This document shows positions 16,294-24,754 of a DNA stretch of 24,754 nucleotides, in pieces. The notes beneath the pieces were generated by a model. That model saw nothing but the letters and a program-made list of their open reading frames with translations. It was not told where the DNA came from and did no database searches. Source of the stretch: an uncultured Bacteroidales bacterium (GTDB lineage: Bacteria > Bacteroidota > Bacteroidia > Bacteroidales > F082); contig CALEMB010000157.1 in NCBI GenBank assembly GCA_937902805.1, positions 1 to 24,754 on the forward strand. Direction: 5' to 3'. Made by a program: the position numbers and the translations under genes. Within the stretch, counting starts at the first letter, position 1. Every line of letters begins with the position of its first letter.

Positions 16294-16320
16294 TTTGTTG
16301 CTGATTTTATTCTATATTTG
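16294..16320 (+). promoter_or_regulatory. Bacteroidota promoter before rloA
   Basis: TATATTTG at 16313-16320 matches TAnnTTTG, with a TTTG at 16294-16297 upstream (15-base spacer, slightly short). The surrounding 80 bases are very AT-rich. It is 25 bases before the rloA ATG and would allow rloA, rloB and hsdR to be transcribed apart from hsdM and hsdS. Confidence 0.7.
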
Positions 16321-16345
16321 CAGCGTTTAAGAAGGAAAAAACGAC

Positions 16346-17626
16346 ATGATACAGGAACTGAAAATAAAGAATGTTCTTTCATTTAAGAATGAAGTCACAT
16401 TCAGTTTTTTGGCCTCAAACGATAAGTTTGCAGAAGATAGTCAGGTGGTAAAGATAAGCGAAAATACGCGATTGCTTCGCTTTGGCGTTCTATATGGCTA
16501 CAATGCGTCTGGAAAGTCGAATTTGCTCTATGCTTTTGATTTTCTGCCTCGCTTCTGGAGCTATAAGCCAGAGGGCATGGATGAGCCAACTGGGGTTATC
16601 CCTTTCAAACTTGACGCTTCAACACCAAGCGAGCCATCCTGTTTCGAACTGGTGTTCTTTGTAGGCAATGTAAAATATTGGTATCAGTTGGAACTGGATA
16701 GGAACCAGGTGTATTTGGAAAAGCTTTCGTATTATAAGAGTGTCCAGCCTACCATGCTCTTTGAAAGAAAACTGGTGGATGGACAATCTGTGGTGGAGAT
16801 CAATCCGAAAGGAGATAAAATCAGTGCTTCTGCGAAGGAGCTGATCAATGGTTATTGTCTGAAGAATCTTTCGTTCTTTGTGGCTCGCAATCAGGTGAAT
16901 GCAAGTTTGCCTTTGATTGATGCAGCCAAGAATTGGATGAAAGAGCAGACAATGCCTGCCGTATTCCCAACCACTTATCTTACGGACTATGCGCAGCGGA
17001 AAACGGCAGAGAACAATGACTTAACTTGGTATCTCGTTAGTTTCCTTCACGAAGCAGATTTCAACATTACAAATATATCTTCGGATATTGTATATAGGCC
17101 CATATCAGACGAAGAGGTAAAGTTCAGGACTTCTGACGAGAGTATCCCGAAAGATGAAAGGGAACGAATCAAAAAGGAGAAAACTATTCCTCTATTGCAT
17201 ACCAGTTTTGAGCATACTGTTGAAAATGAAAACGGGCAAGAGGCTTATCAGATGAGCAGAGGTGATGAGTCAACAGGAACCTTGCGGACATTTGGAATAG
17301 AGACGGTCTTGTACGAAGCACTTGTCAGTAACGCCTTTCTGCCCATCGATGAGATAGAGACTTCGCAGCACCCAAAATTGCTGGAAAAGATGCTTTATGA
17401 ATACTTGAAAACTCATTCGAGGTCTCAGCTCCTTGTCACCACACATAATGATGGCTTACTGGATTTGGTGGACGACCTCATCAGAAAAGACTCCGTTTGG
17501 TTTACAGAAAAGGACAAAGCTGGTGTGACGGATTTGTATAAGCTTTCCGACTTTAGAGGTGTCAATCGCCTATCATCGATAAGGGAGGCTTATCGTAATA
17601 AGAGGTTTGGCGCGACAATGAAGTAA
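16346..17626 (+). CDS. rloA: RloA-like AAA15 ATPase (AbiLi/PARIS AriA type)
   Basis: This is an ABC/SMC-type ATPase of the AAA15 or OLD-like group, 426 residues. The N-terminus MIQELKIKNVLSFKNEVTFSF is the classic start of this class, followed by Walker A GYNASGKS at 51-58. Near the C-terminus come the signature-like SRGDESTGTLRTFG, Walker B with PIDEIETSQHP and the switch histidine in TTHND. Together with the next gene it makes a pair like RloA-RloB of type I restriction loci, AbiLi-AbiLii of lactococcal abortive infection and, more distantly, AriA-AriB of PARIS. In such systems the ATPase is thought to sense a phage-derived trigger and release the TOPRIM partner. The gene is only moderately AT-rich, has a GAAGGA ribosome site and its own promoter. 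Confidence 0.88.
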   Translation: MIQELKIKNVLSFKNEVTFSFLASNDKFAEDSQVVKISENTRLLRFGVLYGYNASGKSNLLYAFDFLPRFWSYKPEGMDEPTGVIPFKLDASTPSEPSCFELVFFVGNVKYWYQLELDRNQVYLEKLSYYKSVQPTMLFERKLVDGQSVVEINPKGDKISASAKELINGYCLKNLSFFVARNQVNASLPLIDAAKNWMKEQTMPAVFPTTYLTDYAQRKTAENNDLTWYLVSFLHEADFNITNISSDIVYRPISDEEVKFRTSDESIPKDERERIKKEKTIPLLHTSFEHTVENENGQEAYQMSRGDESTGTLRTFGIETVLYEALVSNAFLPIDEIETSQHPKLLEKMLYEYLKTHSRSQLLVTTHNDGLLDLVDDLIRKDSVWFTEKDKAGVTDLYKLSDFRGVNRLSSIREAYRNKRFGATMK

Positions 17627-17630
17627 TGTA

Positions 17631-18356
17631 ATGGAAAAAAGAGAATTAGCAGAAGTCGTTGAACAACCTCAGTATTTTGAGGCGGTATCTTCTTCCTCTC
17701 TTGTAGAAGGCGACGGAACTAGGGACATGGGACCGCTGTATCCATTCCTCATTAGTGGAGGAACCAACACGGAACGCTATTACTTTACCCATATCAATGA
17801 CGTTACAGACTATAAGTTCAACATCTTTCCAAAGTATTTTGGCAACGAATCCAGTTATACGGAAATATTTCCGAAACGAATCAAGGATATCATTAAAAAC
17901 AATGCTGGAGCAAAAGTCTTTTGTGTCTTCGATTTGGATACGGTCTTTAGTAATGAAACTAATCAACAAAAGCACCAAACATTTGAAAAGAATCTAAAAC
18001 AAGAAATTGCCAATGGAAGTGTTGTGTTATGCCCTAGTATGCCAAGTATCGAGTATTGGTTTTTGCTTCATTTTGAAAACCGAACCCAATTGGTCAAAAC
18101 CTGTGGACGAACCATGCAAAGGTTATTGTCGCCTTATATGATGCCGTATTTCCAGAACACAGACGGGAAGTCGTTTCTTAAGGTATTGAAGAGTGAAGAA
18201 TGTGTAAAAGATTCAGGATGGGTCGTTAAGTTGTGCGAAAACGGCAAATTGGATGATGCCATCCAACGGGCTGAAAACAATATTAAAGCGGCAGAAGCCA
18301 CAGGAGATTTGGCTAAACAATCCTATTCTTTTGTGTATTTGTTGTTCAAAAACTGA
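17631..18356 (+). CDS. rloB: RloB-like TOPRIM protein, partner of RloA
   Basis: This 241-residue protein matches the RloB/AbiLii pattern: a first strand and motif ISGGTNTERYYF at 41-52, the acidic motif VFCVFDLDTVF with Asp101 and Asp103, and the family hallmark SIEYWFLLHF at 139-148. RloB proteins have a TOPRIM-like fold and are thought to be nuclease effectors. The first TOPRIM motif usually reads cEGe.TE..YF; here the place of the first Glu is Gly43, while Glu48 and the DxD motif remain. The start lies 4 bases after the rloA stop, and hsdR follows 14 bases after this gene, so the two are probably translated from one message and act together. Whether it can cut nucleic acid despite the altered motif is uncertain. 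Confidence 0.87.
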   Translation: MEKRELAEVVEQPQYFEAVSSSSLVEGDGTRDMGPLYPFLISGGTNTERYYFTHINDVTDYKFNIFPKYFGNESSYTEIFPKRIKDIIKNNAGAKVFCVFDLDTVFSNETNQQKHQTFEKNLKQEIANGSVVLCPSMPSIEYWFLLHFENRTQLVKTCGRTMQRLLSPYMMPYFQNTDGKSFLKVLKSEECVKDSGWVVKLCENGKLDDAIQRAENNIKAAEATGDLAKQSYSFVYLLFKN

Positions 18357-18370
18357 AAGGAGAACACCCC

Positions 18371-21300
18371 ATGTCCTACTTCAACGAAAGCCAATTGGAA
18401 CAGTCCATCATCGCCCTGCTGAAAGAGCAAGGTTATGAGTATATGAAAGGTGAGGACATCGTGCGCAACCTCGATGAGGTGGTGCTGCGCGGCGACTTGG
18501 CGGAATACCTGCACAACCGCTACAAGAACGACGGCATCACCGACCAAGAGGTGGAGGCTGCCATCCGCGTCATCATGCAGCAAACCGGTGGTTCGCTCTA
18601 TGACGAAAACAAACACACCATCCACCTGCTCATGGACGGCTTTTCGCTGAAACGGGAAGACCCCTCCAAACAGAACCTCTATATCTATCCCATCGCCTTC
18701 GATGAGCCGAACCAGAAACATAACCTCTTCAAAGTCGTCAACCAGTTCGACATCATCGGCAACCAACACCGCATCCCCGATGCCATTGTTTTCGTCAATG
18801 GTCTGCCCGTGGTGGTGTTCGAGTTCAAGAACGCGCTCAAACAGAACACGACCATTGAGGATGCCTACAAGCAACTCACCATCCGCTACCGCCGCGATAT
18901 TCCAGCCTTGTTCAAATACACGGCATTCATCGTCATCTCCGACGGGGTGAACAACAAGTTCGGCACGCTTTACACGCCATACGAGTTTTTCTATGCCTGG
19001 CGCAAGGTTAATGCCAAGGACAAGGCCGACAGCGGCATTTCATCGCTCAAGACGATGATTGCCGGCCTGTTTCGCAAGGACCGCCTCATCGACGTCATCC
19101 ACAACTTCGTCTATTTTCCCGACACCTCGAAGGATGAGCGTAAGTTCATCTGCCGTTATCCACAATATTTTGCTGCCCGATCGCTCTATCAGAACATCCT
19201 TAACCACAGCAAGCTCAACGCGGGTGGTGATGGCAAAGGCGGCACCTATTTCGGCGCCACGGGTTGCGGCAAGTCGCTCACCATGCTCTTCCTCTCGCGC
19301 CTGTTGATGAAGAGCAAGGCCTTGTGCAGCCCCACCATCATCCTCATCACCGACCGCACCGACCTCGACGACCAACTCTCTCGTCTGTTGCTCAACGCCA
19401 AGCAGTTTGTCGGCGATAGCGTGATCGAGCAGGTGGAAAGCCGCGAGGACTTGAAAGACAAGCTGCAAGGGCGCACCAGTGGCGGCGTGTTTCTCACCAC
19501 CATACAGAAGTTTTCCAAGGACATCAACCTGCTTTCCAACCGTGCCAACATCATCTGCATCAGCGACGAAGCCCATCGTTCGCAGACGGGCATTGAGGAA
19601 AAAGTCGAGATTACCGACAGAGGTGTGAGGCGTTCATACGGCTTTGCCAAATACTTACGAGACTCGTTGCCCAATGCCACCTACGTCGGCTTTACCGGCA
19701 CGCCCATCGACCCAACCTTGGAGGTCTTTGGCGGCATAGTGGACGAATACTCCATGATTGAGGCCGTCAACGATGGCATCACCAAGACCATCATGTACGA
19801 AGGCCGTGCCTCGCATGTGTTTGCCGACAGCGAACTCATCAAGCAGATTGAAGCCTACTACGACCAATGTGCCGAAGAAGGTGCCACCGAGTACCAAATC
19901 GAGGAGAGCAAGCGGGCCATGACCCAGATGAGCATCCTGCTCAACAGCCCCGACCTCATCCATCGGCTGGCCGACGACTTCATCCATCACTATGAACGCC
20001 GTGTGGAGGAAGGCGGCACCGTCAAAGGCAAGGCTATGATTGTTTGTGCCACAAGGGAAATCGGCTATGCCATCTACAAGGAAATCATCGCTATGCGTCC
20101 CGAATGGGTCGAAGTGAGAGTGTGTGGCGACGGCGAGGAACTCACAAGAGAGGAGGCCGAGAAGATCAAGCCCATGGAGAAGATTAAGATGGTCTTCATC
20201 CGACAGAAAGATGACGACCCTGAGCTTTATAATCTTCTGGGCACTGATGAGGATAGAAAAAAACTCGACCTGCAATTCAAGGAGGAGAAGTCGAACTTCA
20301 AGATTGCCATCGTGGTCGATATGTGGATCACGGGTTTCGACGTACCTTGTCTGGACACCATGTATTGTTACAAGCCTTTGCAAATGCACACGCTGATTCA
20401 GACCGTCAGCCGCGTGAACCGCAACTATCCCGGCAAGGACAAAGGACTCATCGTGGATTATTTAGGCATCAAGAAGAAGTTCAACCAAGCGATGAAGAAA
20501 TACGCCAATGGAGGACAAAACGAGACTCCCGTGGAGACCATCGACAATGCCGTCAAGTTGTTCAAGGACGAACTTGATTTGTTGGGGCGTATGTTCCACG
20601 GCTTCGACTATTCCAAGTTCTTCACAGGAACGCCATTGGAGCAACTGGATGCCTTGCAAGTGGCAGCTGAGCGCATACAGCAGACGGAGGAGTTGGAGAA
20701 ACGCTTTATGAAGCACACCAACATCATGAAGTCGGCCTACAACATGTGCAACAACGATGAGCGCATCACTAAAAATGAAATCAACGATGTCCATTTCTTC
20801 ACGGGCGTTCGGTCGGTCATCTACAAGACCACGACGGGAGAATCGCCAGACGCAACACAAATGAATAGGCATGTGTTGAAGTTGGTCAATGAGGCACTCA
20901 TCTCCGAGGAGGTCGTGGCCATCAACACGATGCGCCTCAACGACACAGAGCAAATCGACTTGCTAGCGACCCAATATATGGAAAAGCTGAAGCGCTTGCC
21001 TTATCAGAACACGAAAGTCAAGCTGATGGAGCAACTGCTTAAGCGTGTTATCGATAGCGTGAAGCGAGTGAACAAGGTCAAGGCCGTTAGTTTCACCGAC
21101 CGTTTGAAAGGCATCATCGACAAATACAACGACCGCTCCGATGATATCGTGTTGGCAGACGAGATTGTCACGGAAGTGGCCAAGCAGTTGGCTGACTTGT
21201 TTGAGGAAATCAAGAAAGAGAACAAATTGCCCGATGGCATTCCCGACATCGAGGTGAAAGCCTTCTACGACATCTTGAAATCCGTTGCCGAGCAGTATGG

Positions 21301-21637
21301 CTTCCTCGATGAATACACTGAGGAACAATACATTGCCCTTGCCAAAGATGTGAAAGAAGTGGTGGACGACAAAACCCAATACATCGACTGGGACAAGAAA
21401 GCTGACATCAAAGCGCAATTGAAAGTGCAGATTATTCTCACCCTTGCCAAACACAAATACCCGCCTGCGACCCGCGACGAAGTCTTTAGGGCCATCTTTG
21501 AGCAAGCAGAGAATTTCAAGAAAAACAAAACCTCCGACCTTGATGATGATACGCCGTCAATACCCATGGTTCCTTATTCCGGTTACGAAGAAGGGACGGG
21601 GTATAGCATGGCAGCAGAGTCATTTGAAGACAATTGA
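18371..21637 (+). CDS. hsdR: Type I restriction endonuclease subunit HsdR
   Basis: HsdR is the motor and nuclease of the type I complex; it pulls DNA past the bound HsdMS and cuts at a distance. The 1088 residues begin with the HsdR_N nuclease domain, where Asp137 and Glu151-x-Lys153 (PDAIVFVNGLPVVVFEFKNA) give the PD-(D/E)xK active site. The superfamily 2 helicase follows: Walker A GATGCGKS at 295-302, TDRTDLDDQL, DEAH at 399-402, and GFTGTP. TGFDVPCLDTMY and QTVSRVNR mark the second RecA domain. A long helical C-terminus (about 800-1088) joins to HsdMS. All motifs look intact. AAGGAG (18357-18362) lies 8 bases before the ATG. hsdR is separated from hsdM and hsdS by four inserted genes. GC content returns to that of hsdM. 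Confidence 0.97.
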   Translation: MSYFNESQLEQSIIALLKEQGYEYMKGEDIVRNLDEVVLRGDLAEYLHNRYKNDGITDQEVEAAIRVIMQQTGGSLYDENKHTIHLLMDGFSLKREDPSKQNLYIYPIAFDEPNQKHNLFKVVNQFDIIGNQHRIPDAIVFVNGLPVVVFEFKNALKQNTTIEDAYKQLTIRYRRDIPALFKYTAFIVISDGVNNKFGTLYTPYEFFYAWRKVNAKDKADSGISSLKTMIAGLFRKDRLIDVIHNFVYFPDTSKDERKFICRYPQYFAARSLYQNILNHSKLNAGGDGKGGTYFGATGCGKSLTMLFLSRLLMKSKALCSPTIILITDRTDLDDQLSRLLLNAKQFVGDSVIEQVESREDLKDKLQGRTSGGVFLTTIQKFSKDINLLSNRANIICISDEAHRSQTGIEEKVEITDRGVRRSYGFAKYLRDSLPNATYVGFTGTPIDPTLEVFGGIVDEYSMIEAVNDGITKTIMYEGRASHVFADSELIKQIEAYYDQCAEEGATEYQIEESKRAMTQMSILLNSPDLIHRLADDFIHHYERRVEEGGTVKGKAMIVCATREIGYAIYKEIIAMRPEWVEVRVCGDGEELTREEAEKIKPMEKIKMVFIRQKDDDPELYNLLGTDEDRKKLDLQFKEEKSNFKIAIVVDMWITGFDVPCLDTMYCYKPLQMHTLIQTVSRVNRNYPGKDKGLIVDYLGIKKKFNQAMKKYANGGQNETPVETIDNAVKLFKDELDLLGRMFHGFDYSKFFTGTPLEQLDALQVAAERIQQTEELEKRFMKHTNIMKSAYNMCNNDERITKNEINDVHFFTGVRSVIYKTTTGESPDATQMNRHVLKLVNEALISEEVVAINTMRLNDTEQIDLLATQYMEKLKRLPYQNTKVKLMEQLLKRVIDSVKRVNKVKAVSFTDRLKGIIDKYNDRSDDIVLADEIVTEVAKQLADLFEEIKKENKLPDGIPDIEVKAFYDILKSVAEQYGFLDEYTEEQYIALAKDVKEVVDDKTQYIDWDKKADIKAQLKVQIILTLAKHKYPPATRDEVFRAIFEQAENFKKNKTSDLDDDTPSIPMVPYSGYEEGTGYSMAAESFEDN

Positions 21638-21664
21638 TGAAAGAGCAAAGCGGTTTCGTCAACT

Positions 21665-21725
21665 TGCCATTTTGTCGTAAATCTATTCCTTAACCCTTTG
21701 ATTTAGTGACATTTTGTCATAAATC
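21665..21725 (+). promoter_or_regulatory. Two phased copies of a TGnCATTTTGTCnTAAATC box upstream of clpB
   Basis: Copy 1 is at 21665-21683 and copy 2 at 21707-21725; 17 of 19 bases are identical and the start-to-start distance is 42 bases, four helical turns. Copy 2 is the better palindrome (TGACA-TTT-TGTCA), extended by GATTTA on the left and TAAATC on the right with a one-base offset. The pair lies 155-216 bases before the clpB ATG, and no TAnnTTTG element is visible in between. It is a candidate operator for a stress regulator. It does not resemble the CIRCE sequence. Confidence 0.5.
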
Positions 21726-21736
21726 ATGCCTTTTTT

Positions 21737-21750
21737 TTCAAAGCTTTGAA
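21737..21750. promoter_or_regulatory. Perfect 14-base palindrome upstream of clpB
   Basis: TTCAAAGCTTTGAA is a perfect palindrome with no spacer, directly after a run of T. It could be a small dimer-binding site or chance; nothing else supports a role. Confidence 0.3.
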
Positions 21751-21795
21751 TTTGGTTGGGATTTTGATGACCCATAACCCGAGTCTGCGAGACGG

Positions 21796-21814
21796 CCCTT
21801 CGACAAGCTCAGGG
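21796..21814. repeat. Widespread short intergenic motif CCCTTCGACAAGCTCAGGG
   Basis: This 19-base sequence with CCCT/AGGG ends is one I recall as a common intergenic motif (CCTTCGACAAGCTCAGG) in many unrelated bacterial genomes. Flanking bases 21783-21793 also hold a small inverted repeat, GTCT-GCG-AGAC. Only one copy is present here. Confidence 0.4.
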
Positions 21815-21880
21815 ACCTTTCCTTGATGACCTGCAGTCCCGCAGTCTTGAAGTCAAAACGAAAGAAAGGAGAAAAGAAAT

Positions 21881-24469
<2,589 letters not shown>

Positions 24470-24520
24470 AAAACTGCCGTCTATGTCATTCCTTTGGGAA
24501 TCTATAGACGGCGGTTTTTT
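24470..24520 (+). terminator. Rho-independent terminator after clpB
   Basis: A long stem joins 24470-24484 (AAAACTGCCGTCTAT) with 24504-24518, including nine perfect pairs GCCGTCTAT/ATAGACGGC, and ends in a T run. A second inner stem, ATTCC/GGAAT (24488-24492 and 24497-24501), fills the loop. The stem begins at the first base after the clpB stop. Confidence 0.95.
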
Positions 24521-24539
24521 TATTGCCTGACAGTTTTTG

Positions 24540-24583
24540 TAGCTTAGGCGTACCTTAGGCGTAGCTTAGGCGAAGGTTAGGCG
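24540..24583. repeat. Four tandem 11-base units (nnnnTTAGGCG)
   Basis: Units are TAGCTTAGGCG (24540), TACCTTAGGCG (24551), TAGCTTAGGCG (24562) and AAGGTTAGGCG (24573). The last seven bases of each unit are constant and the first four vary. The array is intergenic, 20 bases after the clpB terminator. Confidence 0.92.
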
Positions 24584-24618
24584 GGGAACTGACAACTGAA
24601 ATCAGTACACTACACCCT

Positions 24619-24684
24619 CCTTTAGTGTTCCTTTACCCTTCCTTTAGTGTTCCTTTACCCCACCTTTAGTGTTCCTTTTGTCTT
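24619..24684. repeat. Six tandem 11-base units, alternating as a 22-base repeat
   Basis: Units in order are CCTTTAGTGTT, CCTTTACCCTT, CCTTTAGTGTT, CCTTTACCCCA, CCTTTAGTGTT and CCTTTTGTCTT. CCTTT opens each, and odd units are identical, so the array also has a 22-base higher-order period. It has the same 11-base register length as arrays at 24540 and at the left edge. Beyond it, from 24685 to the window end, I see no gene. Confidence 0.92.
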
Positions 24685-24754
24685 CTTGCCTGACTGTTTT
24701 GTAATTTGCTGATTTTGGTTGTCACTTCAGCGTCTTACGACTGATGCAAGTTGA

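Noticed and set aside
10033..21637. Transposon or prophage origin of the island
   Set aside because: I found no integrase, transposase, tRNA, terminal inverted repeats or target duplication at its edges; transfer is suggested only by base composition.
21638..21880. CIRCE/HrcA operator for clpB
   Set aside because: The TTAGCACTC-N9-GAGTGCTAA pattern is absent; the boxes seen are a different sequence.
24540..24684. Possible CRISPR array
   Set aside because: Units are 11 bases long and directly joined, with no unique spacers, and no cas gene is in the window.

Overview
The window looks like a chromosomal segment of a Bacteroidales (Bacteroidota) bacterium. The evidence is a set of promoters with the Bacteroidota -7 element TAnnTTTG (before the cysteine desulfidase, gap, yidC, DUF3667, hsdM and rloA genes), a long-form glyceraldehyde-3-phosphate dehydrogenase, a YidC with lysine at the usual groove arginine position, and a DUF3667 membrane protein. 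I did not find rRNA, tRNA or CRISPR.

Left part (1-9913), mostly housekeeping. A minus-strand operon reads cysteine desulfidase, FecCD-type permease, ABC ATPase, and ends close to the left edge. Divergent from it is gap, closed by a strong terminator. Then come yidC with a DUF2750 gene two bases behind it, a heptamer tandem repeat, and trkH. A DUF3667 zinc-ribbon membrane protein converges on trkH from the other strand.

Middle part (10033-21637), a defence island built inside a type I restriction-modification locus. The order is hsdM, a BRO-N/Fic fusion, hsdS, an unrecognised 691-residue protein, a 140-residue protein with a C-terminal membrane anchor, rloA (AAA15 ATPase), rloB (TOPRIM-like), hsdR. 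All genes run left to right. hsdM and fic overlap (ATGA), and fic, hsdS and the 691-residue gene are almost contiguous. A fresh promoter lies before rloA; rloA, rloB and hsdR then follow with gaps of 4 and 14 bases. Base composition drops sharply from the second half of hsdS to about 16,340, so the two unrecognised genes look like a transferred cargo module set into an otherwise more GC-rich hsd locus. The likely reading is that HsdMSR modifies and cuts DNA, RloAB acts as a second, abortive-type system (AbiL/PARIS-like), and the Fic protein and unknown pair add further activities. That cooperation is inference.

Right part (21638-24754) is clpB. It is preceded by two phased copies of a TGnCATTTTGTCn operator-like box and followed by a clear terminator.

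Both edges of the window carry intergenic tandem arrays with an 11-base period (1-22, 28-60, 24540-24583, 24619-24684). Their sequences differ but the period is shared, which suggests a repeat family particular to this genome. The most interesting points are the unrecognised pair at 13629-16202, the Fic fusion with an altered inhibitory motif, the RloB with an apparently changed catalytic position, and the 11-base arrays.
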